From Candidatus Moraniibacteriota bacterium (lineage in GTDB: Bacteria; Patescibacteriota; Minisyncoccia; CAIUEV01; JAHKAQ01), in NCBI GenBank assembly GCA_014729725.1, contig WJJL01000008.1, forward strand, positions 1 through 50,676: a stretch of 50,676 nt of DNA. Reading direction: 5' to 3'. The notes beneath the pieces are model-generated. The model ran no database searches and was not told where the DNA came from. It was given only the letters and a program-made list of their open reading frames with translations. Positions 29,616-36,749 of this stretch are shown piece by piece. Every line of letters begins with the position of its first letter. The stretch's first letter is position 1. Position numbers and translations under genes: made by a program.

Positions 29616-29689
29616 TGGGCGACTCAGGACTTGAACCTGAGACCTCGTCATTATCAGTGACGCGCTCTAACCAGCTGAGCTAGTCGCCC
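29616..29689 (-). tRNA. tRNA-Ile (anticodon GAT)
   Basis: Acceptor GGGCGAC pairs with GTCGCCC; the anticodon stem CGTCA/TGACG holds loop CTGATAA (anticodon GAT); T-arm CTCAG-GTTCAAGT-CCTGAG. No CCA is encoded (CTTCTT follows discriminator A). Its first 23 nt overlap the 3' end of the ybeY reading frame on the same strand. Confidence 0.96.
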
Positions 29690-30176
29690 GTTCCATATAT
29701 TTTTTAATGCAATTATGCATTTTTTTCATTTTTAAGCTGTCTTTTTTATTATAATGATTAAATCCGGATAAATGAAGCAACCCATGGATTAAAGCACTAA
29801 TAATCGCCGATCCAAGCTTCCTTTTTGTCTTATTTGATTTTTGTTTAATATATTCGACACTTAAATATATTTCGCCGACACTCGGGGTGTTTTGTTCAAT
29901 GATGTTTTTTAAAGGATCTTCCTGTTTTTCATAATTAAAACTCAAAACATCGGTAGCTTTGTTGATTTTTCTATACTTACTATTTAGCTTTTTAATCTTA
30001 TTATTGTCAATAAAAACAATATTTATTTGTTGGGGGCATTTGGGGTTTTTCAGGCATTTAATCAAGGCTTTCTTTAATAAATTTGCATCCAGCTTTTTTT
30101 TAAACTTACTTAAAAAACCGTTTTCAACTTCAAAAAAAATTTTTATTTTTATTGTATTTTTTTGTTTAATCTTCAC
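29667..30176 (-). CDS. ybeY: endoribonuclease YbeY (16S rRNA maturation)
   Basis: Zinc-dependent RNase needed for 16S rRNA 3'-end processing and ribosome quality control. The signature HGLLHLSGFNHY supplies the three metal-binding His residues (H-x3-H-x5-H), preceded by TDVLSFNYEK and SVGEIYLSVEYIKQ. At 169 aa it is typical. Its start overlaps the stop of yqeY by 4 nt, so translation is coupled. The last codons (RATSSAG, TAG) are read from the 5' part of tRNA-Ile: the stop codon lies in the tRNA D-arm. Confidence 0.95.
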   Translation of the reverse strand: MKIKQKNTIKIKIFFEVENGFLSKFKKKLDANLLKKALIKCLKNPKCPQQINIVFIDNNKIKKLNSKYRKINKATDVLSFNYEKQEDPLKNIIEQNTPSVGEIYLSVEYIKQKSNKTKRKLGSAIISALIHGLLHLSGFNHYNKKDSLKMKKMHNCIKKYMERATSSAG

Positions 30177-30619
30177 TCAAGATTTTTTAATACCAGATCC
30201 TTTATTCTTTCTCCCGAAGCAATTCCTTGAGTTTCTTTAATCGCAACAGGCATTACTTTACCTATATCCTTTTTTTCTTTGGCTTTAGTTTCTTTAATTG
30301 CCTGTTTTACTATTTTTTCTAACTTTTCATCGCTTAATTCTTCCGGCAAAAATTCTTTAATGATTTTAGCCTCCTGCTCTTCCTTTTCTTTCAAATCGTC
30401 CCTGCCAGCGTTCTGATATTGTTTTATGGAATCCTGACGCCTTTTTAATTGATTTTTTAAAATCGAAACAACCTCCCGGTCATTTAAAGGCTCTTTTTTT
30501 TCGATTTCTTTTTCCTTTATAGCGCTTTTTATCATTCTTAAAGTACTTAAAACAACTTGATCTTTATTTTTCATAGCTGCTACAAATTTTTGATCAATTT
30601 TTTTTATAAGATTTTTCAT
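30173..30619 (-). CDS. yqeY: GatB/YqeY domain protein
   Basis: A 148-aa all-helical YqeY protein, resembling the tail domain of GatB and some Glu/Gln-tRNA ligases that bind tRNA. Diagnostic text: LRMIKSAIKEKEIEK, LKRRQDSIKQYQNAGRDDL, KIIKEFLPEELSDEKLE and DIGKVMPVAIKETQGIASGERI. It lies between rpsU and ybeY, the widely conserved rpsU-yqeY order. Exact activity is not settled; a role in tRNA-dependent amidation is inferred from the domain only. Confidence 0.93.
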   Translation of the reverse strand: MKNLIKKIDQKFVAAMKNKDQVVLSTLRMIKSAIKEKEIEKKEPLNDREVVSILKNQLKRRQDSIKQYQNAGRDDLKEKEEQEAKIIKEFLPEELSDEKLEKIVKQAIKETKAKEKKDIGKVMPVAIKETQGIASGERIKDLVLKNLE

Positions 30620-30633
30620 TATTTTTCATTATT

Positions 30634-30891
30634 CTATTGTTTGCCGATTTTTCCGCTTCTAAAGCGGTTTTTTTCATCTTCAAGTCTGCCTAATTTAATC
30701 AGTCTTTCCTTTTTCTTTAAAAGCTTAATTCTATGCAACGCCCTTTGCTTTCTTGTTCTTTTATTCATTGTCTTTTTATGATATCGGCGGTCGCGACTTC
30801 TTTTTCCTACCCCGCTTTGCTGCCAGCGTCGGCTGAATCTTCTTAAAAGATTTTCTACGGGTTCATTGCCTTTATTTTTAACTTCAACCAT
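30634..30891 (-). CDS. rpsU: 30S ribosomal protein S21 (bS21)
   Basis: Small basic protein on the 30S platform next to the 16S 3' end that carries the anti-Shine-Dalgarno. The family pattern is clear: VEVKNKGNEPVENLLRRFSR, then WQQSGVGKRSRDRRYHKKTM and a Lys/Arg-rich tail; at 85 aa it is slightly longer than the 71-aa E. coli form. The start is decided by a perfect AGGAGGTG upstream. This is the only strong Shine-Dalgarno I find in the window. It heads the rpsU-yqeY-ybeY-tRNA-Ile run. Confidence 0.96.
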   Translation of the reverse strand: MVEVKNKGNEPVENLLRRFSRRWQQSGVGKRSRDRRYHKKTMNKRTRKQRALHRIKLLKKKERLIKLGRLEDEKNRFRSGKIGKQ

Positions 30892-30898
30892 TTATAGA

Positions 30899-30906
30899 CA
30901 CCTCCT
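30899..30906 (-). promoter_or_regulatory. strong Shine-Dalgarno of rpsU
   Basis: Minus-strand AGGAGGTG, with 9 nt between the AGGAGG core and the ATG, is fully complementary to the canonical anti-Shine-Dalgarno CACCTCCT. Among some 48 protein starts examined here only prfB (AAAGGA) has anything comparable, and much weaker. Confidence 0.92.
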
Positions 30907-31012
30907 ATTCTTATTTTAAAAATTATTAAATTAAAATCAAAAATAAGGAATTTATATATCTAAAAAATTTTGCTTGGAAAATTTTCAGATAATCAATTCC
31001 CCTAATTTTTAG

Positions 31013-31040
31013 ATTTTACAATCTTGTTGACTGTCACCAA
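31013..31040 (-). promoter_or_regulatory. possible promoter of the rpsU operon
   Basis: Minus-strand TTGGTG (31035-31040) and TAAAAT (31013-31018) are 16 bp apart, about 120 nt before the rpsU start. The -35 match is moderate. Confidence 0.35.
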
Positions 31041-31059
31041 TACTAACACAAGAAATCCT

Positions 31060-31086
31060 AAAAAACAAGAAGCCTCCTTTTCTTTT
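31060..31086 (-). terminator. possible terminator after the 85-aa membrane protein gene
   Basis: On the minus strand AAGAA-AAGGAGGC-TTCTT is followed by G and six T. The stem is short and AT-rich, so this is tentative. It would separate the 85-aa gene from rpsU. Confidence 0.35.
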
Positions 31087-31122
31087 GAACCAAAACGATT
31101 TAGGGGTGTTTTTTAATTTTTT

Positions 31123-31380
31123 TTACTTGCTTGAAAGTATTTGCCACAATTTGTTTAATTTTTTCCCGGCTTTGTCAATTTCCTGCAATTTTTTCTGGCC
31201 GGATATAATGATTTGGTTATTGCTTATTTTTTCATAATTCAATTGAGAGCTAAAATATTTATTGTATATAATCCAACTTGCTATAATGAGCAAAAAAGCC
31301 AGGGCGATGAAGATGTTTCTGATCTTTTCTCTGGTTTTATAATCTTTTTGCTCAATTTTTTTATAAATATTTTTTAACAT
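31123..31380 (-). CDS. small single-pass membrane protein, unknown
   Basis: An 85-aa protein with a charged N-terminus (KNIYKKIEQKDYKTREKIR), one membrane helix (NIFIALAFLLIIASWIIY, about 22-39) and a short hydrophilic tail (about 45 residues) ending KLNKLWQILSSK. No motif recognised. Length and hydrophobicity pattern argue that it is real, and no overlapping gene competes. It has no Shine-Dalgarno and stands alone between rpsU and the metallo-hydrolase gene. Confidence 0.6.
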   Translation of the reverse strand: MLKNIYKKIEQKDYKTREKIRNIFIALAFLLIIASWIIYNKYFSSQLNYEKISNNQIIISGQKKLQEIDKAGKKLNKLWQILSSK

Positions 31381-31536
31381 TTAGGGTTTTAAATCTATAA
31401 GAAGCTTTTTAAAATACAAACACATCCTGGGTGTAATTAAATTAGTCAAACAATAAATACACTTAAACATACTGTTCACCAACTATTTCAAAAATTTAGC
31501 CAAGCTTGTTGGCTGATCAAAGACTATCGGAAAAAT

Positions 31537-32190
31537 TTATTTATTAAAAGCGATCACCTCTGTTTCTTCGGGATTTAGGTTATTAGCGTTTATATTCAAT
31601 TTTTCAACAGTTTCTTTGGGTTGTTTGCCAAGTTCGTTATAGAATTTTTCCACCTCTTCCAGACCGCTCAATTGCAGGTCTTTTTGGTTAAAGTGCATAG
31701 GGATTATTATGGATGGTTCAATTAATTTTACGATTTCCACAGCTTGTTTGGGGTTGATTGTATAAGTTCCTCCCACCGGTATCATTAAAATATCAATGCT
31801 TCCAATTTCATCGGCTTGTTTTTGGCTTAAAGTGTGACCTAAATCACCCAGATGACAAACTTTAAGCTTTTCGTTTTCAATTACATAAACCGTGTTTAAC
31901 CCCCTAGATCGACCTTTTTCTTCGTCATGATAAGTTTGAATTCCCTTAACATTCACTCCTTTGTAAGAATATTCTCCAGGGTTATTAATATAGAAGAATC
32001 CTTTATCTAATTCCTTTGTGTAATTATGATCAAAGTGATCGTGAGTGGACAAGACAAGATCAGCCACTCCCTTGGGAGGTTTTAAACCGATACTTTTATC
32101 AAAAGGGTCGATATAGATAATTAACTTCTCATCTTTATCGGATTTTGTTTCGATTTTAAAGCACGCATGCCCGATGTAGGAAATTTTCAT
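31537..32190 (-). CDS. UlaG-like metallo-beta-lactamase fold hydrolase (UPF0173 type)
   Basis: Metal-dependent hydrolase fold with MKISYIGHACFKIET at the start, the metal motif STHDHFDHNY (HxHxDH type), HLGDLGH and IPMHFNQ supplying later ligands, as in the UPF0173/UlaG group. The 217-aa length fits. The substrate is unknown; UlaG opens ascorbate-6-phosphate lactone, but no ascorbate genes are near. Isolated on the minus strand, divergent from the beta-barrel gene at 32520. Confidence 0.87.
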   Translation of the reverse strand: MKISYIGHACFKIETKSDKDEKLIIYIDPFDKSIGLKPPKGVADLVLSTHDHFDHNYTKELDKGFFYINNPGEYSYKGVNVKGIQTYHDEEKGRSRGLNTVYVIENEKLKVCHLGDLGHTLSQKQADEIGSIDILMIPVGGTYTINPKQAVEIVKLIEPSIIIPMHFNQKDLQLSGLEEVEKFYNELGKQPKETVEKLNINANNLNPEETEVIAFNK

Positions 32191-32519
32191 ATTATTTTTT
32201 TAAATAGTTAATGCGAATTACCAAATAAATACTTTCCTTTAAAAGGAGAACGCTCTTCCTTTTTAAGGAAGCACTTATAGATAATCTTAAATCTTAATTT
32301 CTTTTAATGTATTATAATAAAAAATAACAAAATTTAAAAATTTTTTAAAAAAATAGTATAGTTATTTAATTAATTGGAAGGTTTTTTCCAATCTTGTCAA
32401 ATTTTTTGGAAAATGATAAAGTACAATAAAGATTTTTCAAAAAAGAAAAATTAACAAAAAATTTCTATATACTGATATTTATAGAAAAAATAAATAAGTT
32501 TTATTATTGAAAAATTAAA
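32191..32519. other. divergent intergenic region with promoter and small palindromes
   Basis: A 329-nt gene-free stretch between divergent genes. It contains two adjacent palindromes, TCCTTTAAAAGGA and CTTCCTT-TTT-AAGGAAG (32255-32271), and a good promoter at 32394-32422. No reading frame of note. Confidence 0.5.
32394..32422 (+). promoter_or_regulatory. extended -10 promoter of the beta-barrel gene
   Basis: TTGTCA, 17-bp spacer ending AAAATGA, then TAAAGT. The spacer end supplies a TGn extended -10. The architecture is almost the same as in the promoter at 43913, which strengthens both. It lies about 98 nt before the ATG at 32520. Confidence 0.55.
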
Positions 32520-33512
32520 ATGACTGATAAAAAAGAAAATAACAAAGTTGATAAAAAGGATTTGGAAAAGATGGAGTCCTTGAAAAGGATAATTGAGGAA
32601 GCTGAAAAGAGCCTATATTCCGCCAGAGCTATGTTGATGAGATTGGAAAATAAAACCGGGGTTAAACAACCTTCCGTAAATAAAAAAACTTATGGAGCCA
32701 GCCCTGATGGTAAGGTTATTGAAGGAGTTTTCGATGGGCAGCACATGATCGGTAACGATGGCAAGCAGTATCCAGTACCGGCTAATTATGCCAGTAAATC
32801 AAAATTGGTTGAGGGAGACATGCTAAAGTTAACCATTACCGATGACGGAAATTTTGTGTATAAACAAATTGGTCCCGTAGATAGAAAAAGATTGATTGGT
32901 ATTATAGGAGAGGATGAGTATGGAAATTTTATAATAAACAGCGAGGGTAAAAACTATAAGGTTTTACTTGCCTCAGTTACTTACTATAAAGCTCAGGCAG
33001 GAGATGAAGTAACCATTGTTGTTCCCAGAAGCGGCAATCCGGTTTGGTGCTCTATTGAAAATGTTACTAAAAAATCTTTTGAACTGGAATCTGAATCTGA
33101 TTCAAAAGAAGAAGATCTGGATAAGGATTATAATGAAATTCAGGATCCTTTTTTAAAAAGCGAAGTTGATTCCAATGCGGCAAAAACAGAGGATTTAAAA
33201 GAAGGAGAAGAAGTAGAACAAAATGATAACAAAGAAGAGAAAACTAAACCCTCTCAAGATAAAAATGAGATTGGCGATCCTTTTCCTATAAAAAAAGAAG
33301 AGATGGACGAAGTAGCCCAAGAATGGACTCCGGAGTTTGAAAAAATACAAAAAGAAGTTCAAGAAGACAAAGAAGCACCGAAAGATCAGAATGGCTCCCA
33401 AAACAGTGGAGCTCTTCAAACAAATAAAAAAAGCAAAACCTTGGTCAAGGAAAGTTTACCTGACACCCCAGAGGAAGTTTTAGGAAAGCCCCAAAAAAAT
33501 TCTGAAAAATAA
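32520..33512 (+). CDS. tandem beta-barrel protein with acidic tail, of a type associated with Patescibacteria, unknown function
   Basis: Three parts are visible. Residues 10-45 form a coiled coil (MESLKRIIEEAEKSLYSARA). Residues 66-180 hold two similar halves: KVIEGVFDGQHMIGNDGKQY...VEGDMLKLTI and RLIGIIGEDEYGNFIINSEG...QAGDEVTIVV, each with a G-K-x-Y-x-V turn and a late G-D, as in small OB- or SH3-like barrels; this looks like an internal duplication. Residues 183-330 are acidic, low complexity, with a repeated DPF motif (IQDPFLKSE, IGDPFPIKKE). No signal peptide, so cytoplasmic. From memory such proteins recur in this radiation, often as hypotheticals. Nucleic-acid binding is a guess. GtrA follows after 5 nt. 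Confidence 0.75.
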   Translation: MTDKKENNKVDKKDLEKMESLKRIIEEAEKSLYSARAMLMRLENKTGVKQPSVNKKTYGASPDGKVIEGVFDGQHMIGNDGKQYPVPANYASKSKLVEGDMLKLTITDDGNFVYKQIGPVDRKRLIGIIGEDEYGNFIINSEGKNYKVLLASVTYYKAQAGDEVTIVVPRSGNPVWCSIENVTKKSFELESESDSKEEDLDKDYNEIQDPFLKSEVDSNAAKTEDLKEGEEVEQNDNKEEKTKPSQDKNEIGDPFPIKKEEMDEVAQEWTPEFEKIQKEVQEDKEAPKDQNGSQNSGALQTNKKSKTLVKESLPDTPEEVLGKPQKNSEK

Positions 33513-33517
33513 ATTCA

Positions 33518-34009
33518 ATGAAAACAGCAGCCCAGCCTTCAAAGTTTCTTGTGTTTAATCAATTTGGGAAATTTATTGTAACAGGCTTTATAAATACAGC
33601 TATTGATTTTACTGTGCTTTATCTTTTAATGGCCATCAGCGGCAAAAACGCCGGGATATATACTTTAATTTTTCCGGCTGTTTCTTTTAGCGTGGCGACC
33701 GTTAACAGCTTCTTTTTAAACAGGTATTGGACATTCAAAAGACAAGAAGTTAAGAAGAAGGAAAAGGAACAAAAGGATTTTGGACAATTTTTGCTGGTTA
33801 CCTTGATTGGACTTTCCATAAATGCTGGTTTGACTTATGTTATTAGCAATAAAATCGAACCCTTTTTAGGCCTTGCTTTTATTCAAAATATATTTGAAAA
33901 TCCTGACACTAGCCGGGAAATGTGGGTGTTATTCTCTAAAGCTGCAGCTACCGGTTTTTCTTTAATTTGGAACTTTCTGGGCTATAAATTCTGGGTTTTT
34001 AAGAAATAG
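33518..34009 (+). CDS. GtrA family membrane protein
   Basis: A 163-aa protein with four membrane helices and the GtrA pattern FGKFIVTGFINTAIDFTVLY, then NSFFLNRYWTFKR after the second helix and a last helix ending NFLGYKFWVFKK. GtrA proteins are thought to flip or position polyprenyl-linked sugars for glycan modification. It starts 5 nt after the beta-barrel gene and has no Shine-Dalgarno, so it is likely translated from the same mRNA. Fits with the GT39/Wzy polysaccharide genes in this window. Confidence 0.88.
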   Translation: MKTAAQPSKFLVFNQFGKFIVTGFINTAIDFTVLYLLMAISGKNAGIYTLIFPAVSFSVATVNSFFLNRYWTFKRQEVKKKEKEQKDFGQFLLVTLIGLSINAGLTYVISNKIEPFLGLAFIQNIFENPDTSREMWVLFSKAAATGFSLIWNFLGYKFWVFKK

Positions 34010-34101
34010 ATTTTTCAGTTTATTATTTTCCTATTCTCTTCAAAGTAATAAATTTGTTTTATTAAGTATAGGTTCTGTATTTTTTCCTTTCTCGCTTGTC
34101 T

Positions 34102-34139
34102 TTATTTCAAAGAAAAAACAAACAATTTACACTATTTAT
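34102..34139 (+). repeat. A-repeat copy 3
   Basis: TTATTTCAAAGAAAAAACAA then ACAATTTACACTATTTAT; clearly related to copies 2 and 4. Between gtrA and smpB, 112 nt before smpB. Confidence 0.5.
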
Positions 34140-34251
34140 TGTTTAGTATTTATATAGCTAAATTTAATGGAAATTCTGTTAAAAATTTAATATTGTTGAA
34201 AGATTAATGTTTTGATAGTATTTTTGATAGATTGAAGATTCAAATAAAATT

Positions 34252-34692
34252 ATGAAGCCTGTAATTAACAGAAAAGTTAGATTCCATTATGAAATATTGG
34301 AAACCCTGGAAGCGGGGATTGTTTTGACTGGAGCTGAAGTAAAATCCGTAAAAAAAGGACAAGTCGATATTTCCAATGCTTATGTTACAATTAAAAACGA
34401 TGAGATTTTTTTAATAAACGCCAGCATCCCCAGGTATAAATTCGCACCTGCTGACGAAAGTTATGATCCCACGAGGTCTAGAAAACTTTTATTAAAAAAA
34501 TCTCAAATTCAGTCGCTAAAAGGTTATTTGACTCAAAAAGGATTGACTTTAACCGCAATAAAGGTATATACTAAACGAAACAAGGTAAAAGTGGAGATTG
34601 CCTTGGTTAAGGGAAAAAAGAAGTTTGACAAACGGGAAGATATCAGAAGAAGACAACATGAAAAAGAAATGAGGAATATAAAGTCTTTTTAA
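34252..34692 (+). CDS. smpB: SsrA-binding protein SmpB
   Basis: Carries tmRNA to stalled ribosomes. Typical text: NRKVRFHYEILETLEAGIVL, TGAEVKSVKKGQVDI, FLINASIPRYK, and the C-terminal tail GKKKFDKREDIRRRQHEKEM, which enters the mRNA channel in the decoding site. The 146-aa length is normal. Its target RNA, ssrA, begins 15 nt downstream, so partner genes are adjacent and probably cotranscribed. Confidence 0.97.
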   Translation: MKPVINRKVRFHYEILETLEAGIVLTGAEVKSVKKGQVDISNAYVTIKNDEIFLINASIPRYKFAPADESYDPTRSRKLLLKKSQIQSLKGYLTQKGLTLTAIKVYTKRNKVKVEIALVKGKKKFDKREDIRRRQHEKEMRNIKSF

Positions 34693-34707
34693 TCTCACAA
34701 AATTTAT

Positions 34708-35101
34708 GGGAGTGACGGGCTTCGAGGATAGATAAGGTAAGTATTGCAAGCCAAGTTTTAAAGATCTTGTAAAAACTTTAAAAATTATAGTCGCAAAACT
34801 ATTTAATAAGGCTAAGGTTGCAATAGCTAACGCTTTTGCTCCAATGAGCCTTCAAACCGCTACTGCCTAATACGCAGCAGCCATCGATTCAATTGATGCC
34901 TAATAGATTGAAATCGGTGTCGTTTATTAGGCGAATCCTTTAAGAGCGTTTCCCTTTTTTAGGAGGATTTTGCAAGGAAACAGAAAAATTCATTTTTTTG
35001 CTCAACTTAAGTGAATTTTTCCAAAAATCGGTTGAGCTAAGCTTGTAGAAAATATTTTGCCAAATTTATCCCACGCCGGTTCAACTCCGGCCACTTCCAC
35101 C
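34708..35101 (+). ncRNA. ssrA: tmRNA (ssrA)
   Basis: The 5' end GGGAGTGACGGGCTTCGAGG and 3' end GGTTCAACTCCGGCCACTTC form the tRNA-like domain: GGGAGTG pairs with CACTTCC, and the T-arm is GCCGG-TTCAACT-CCGGC. Discriminator A is followed by CC, then T, so the final A is not encoded. The resume codon is probably GCA at 34820, giving the tag AIANAFAPMSLQTATA and TAA at 34868-34870. A pseudoknot helix GCCTAATA/TATTAGGC-like is seen downstream. It is about 394 nt, a normal size, and sits between smpB and infC. Confidence 0.93.
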
Positions 35102-35133
35102 TAAGAAGTATTATATTATAAAAAAAGTTAAGA

Positions 35134-35667
35134 ATGCGTTTTAGGGATTCTAAGCAATCTAAGAAAAAGGAACGAATAAATCGTGAAATCAAAGCTCCCA
35201 AAGTTAGAGTGATTGACCAGCAGGGCAATCAAATGGGGATTTTTGATATTTCTCAAGCTTTCAGCAGGGCGCAGGAAGAAGGGCTTGATTTGGTGGAGAT
35301 TGTCCCTAAAGCCCAACCTCCGGTTGTAAAAATTATGGATTATGGTAAATTTCAGTACAATAAGAAAAAGCAGGAGAAGAAAAACAAGGCTAAATCCAAA
35401 GAAACTGAGACAAAAGGCATCAGACTCAGTGTAAATATTGAAGAACATGATTTGGAAATTAAAAAGAAAAGAGCAGAGAAATTTTTAAAAAAAGGCAACA
35501 AGGTTTCTATAGAAGTTATTTTAAAAGGAAGAGAAAAAATGTTTCGCCAAAGAGCAAAAGAGGTCTTGCAGGAGTTTATAGAAAAAATTGAAGCGCCTAT
35601 CAGTTTTGACCAAGAGCCCAAAAGTGTTCCCAGAGGGTTTTTAGCGGTTATCAAACCTGATAAATAA
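35134..35667 (+). CDS. infC: translation initiation factor IF-3
   Basis: Keeps the 30S subunit free and checks the start codon and initiator tRNA. N-domain: RINREIKAPKVRVIDQQGNQ, GLDLVEIVPKAQPPVVKIMDYGK; linker of Lys-rich KKKQEKKNKAKSK; C-domain: KGIRLSVNIEEHDLEIKKKR, FLKKGNKVSIEVILKGREKM and the final KSVPRGFLAVIKPDK. At 177 aa it is normal. It begins with ATG, not the rare AUU/AUC start used for autocontrol in E. coli. It is 32 nt after tmRNA with no terminator between, and heads infC-rpmI-rplT. Confidence 0.96.
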   Translation: MRFRDSKQSKKKERINREIKAPKVRVIDQQGNQMGIFDISQAFSRAQEEGLDLVEIVPKAQPPVVKIMDYGKFQYNKKKQEKKNKAKSKETETKGIRLSVNIEEHDLEIKKKRAEKFLKKGNKVSIEVILKGREKMFRQRAKEVLQEFIEKIEAPISFDQEPKSVPRGFLAVIKPDK

Positions 35668-35773
35668 CAAAAATTTGTACAACGCGTTTTTTCCCAAGAC
35701 TATCTTTATTATGAGCGTTTTAGAAGACTTTATATTTGGTGCCTACCTTGACCCGAAGGACTTGACGGTCTTT

Positions 35774-35791
35774 CGCCTTTGGCGGGTAAAA
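35774..35791 (+). repeat. CGCCTTTGGCGGGTAAAA hairpin repeat, copy before rpmI
   Basis: Identical over 18 nt to the copy before rpsB (15129), and 58 nt before the rpmI ATG. It may belong to a ribosomal-protein leader. Confidence 0.6.
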
Positions 35792-35849
35792 GTTTTTCAA
35801 GTGCGAAAAATTGAAAATATAGCCCGGTAATTCAATATAAGATAATAAA

Positions 35850-36038
35850 ATGAAGAAGAATTCAAAAATTATCAGAAAGAGACTGATCATAAAACCTAAG
35901 AAAAAAATGGTTTTAAGAAAAAAGACTCACCAAAGTCATTATAATGCCAGTGATTCCGGAGATGAAAGCCGGAAAAAGCGGAATTTTGCTAAATTAAATA
36001 GAGATTTAAGCAAAAAAATAATTAATCTAACCAGTTAA
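35850..36038 (+). CDS. rpmI: 50S ribosomal protein L35 (bL35)
   Basis: A 62-aa very basic protein. Residues such as RKRLIIKPKKKMVLRKKTHQ and SHYNASDSGDESRKKR are only loosely like well-known L35 sequences, so the call rests on size, charge and position: it lies between infC and rplT, the invariant infC-rpmI-rplT order, 9 nt before rplT. Confidence 0.85.
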   Translation: MKKNSKIIRKRLIIKPKKKMVLRKKTHQSHYNASDSGDESRKKRNFAKLNRDLSKKIINLTS

Positions 36039-36047
36039 TATTTTCAG

Positions 36048-36389
36048 ATGAGGGTAAAAAGAGCCAAAAATGCCAGAAAAAAAAGAAAAAAGATCCTAAA
36101 AGCCAATAAGGGTTTTTTGGGACTTAGGAAATCCTGTTATAAAAAAGCCAAAGAAGCTTTTATTAAAGCGGGCAAATATTCTTATAGAGACAGAAAAGTT
36201 AAGAAAAGACAAATAAGAAGACTGTGGCAGATTAGGATCAACAATGCGGCCAGAGAAAATGATTTAAGTTATTCGAAATTTATTAAAAAACTAAAGGACA
36301 ATAAGGTGGAACTGGATAGAAAAGTCCTTTCTCAGTTGGCTTGTGATCACAAACAGGTATTTGATAAGATTGTGGAAAAGGTAAAATAG
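36048..36389 (+). CDS. rplT: 50S ribosomal protein L20 (bL20)
   Basis: Early-assembly 23S-binding protein. RVKRAKNARKKRKKILKANK, GFLGLRKSCYKKAKEAFIKA, SYRDRKVKKRQIRRLWQIRI and NNAARENDLSYSKFIKKLKD match the family along its length (113 aa, normal about 117). Follows rpmI by 9 nt. In several bacteria L20 represses its own operon by binding a leader; here the region before infC is filled by tmRNA, and a hairpin lies before rpmI. Confidence 0.97.
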   Translation: MRVKRAKNARKKRKKILKANKGFLGLRKSCYKKAKEAFIKAGKYSYRDRKVKKRQIRRLWQIRINNAARENDLSYSKFIKKLKDNKVELDRKVLSQLACDHKQVFDKIVEKVK

Positions 36390-36749
36390 AATACCGTTTT
36401 TAACAATTTTATTGTATAATAAAAAGAATAGCCGGACTTTATTTAATTTTTATTTCAAGGAAAAAATAAGTAATTAGTACTACCTAATTGTCTATCCGGG
36501 TTTTCAATATCCCCTTGTTTTTTTATTGTTTTTTATAACCCCTATATTAAAGATTTTTGAAATATTTTTTTTGAATTTTTGCTTTTATAAACAAAGCCGG
36601 GTAAAATTTAAATTATTAAAGCTTAGGTTTTTGGTAGGTTTTTAATTTTGCTTTTTCTTGGCTTTAATTTTTCAAAGCATAAATTTTCAGACCGTAAGCT
36701 ACATTATTTTGAAAAAAGGCGTAATTTTTATACAAAATAAAAAGCATAG
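36390..36749. other. 360-nt gene-free region after rplT
   Basis: Holds a TATAAT box at 36415-36420 (no good -35), A-repeat copy 4, and a flanking pair AGCCGGA/TCCGGG around the repeat. A further GC-rich patch GCCGGGTAAAATTT is at about 36597. No reading frame is supportable. Confidence 0.5.
36450..36487 (+). repeat. A-repeat copy 4
   Basis: TTATTTCAAGGAAAAAATAA followed by AGTACTACCTAAT-type text; matches copy 2 for most positions. Bracketed by short complementary GC words (GCCGGA before, TCCGG after). Confidence 0.5.
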
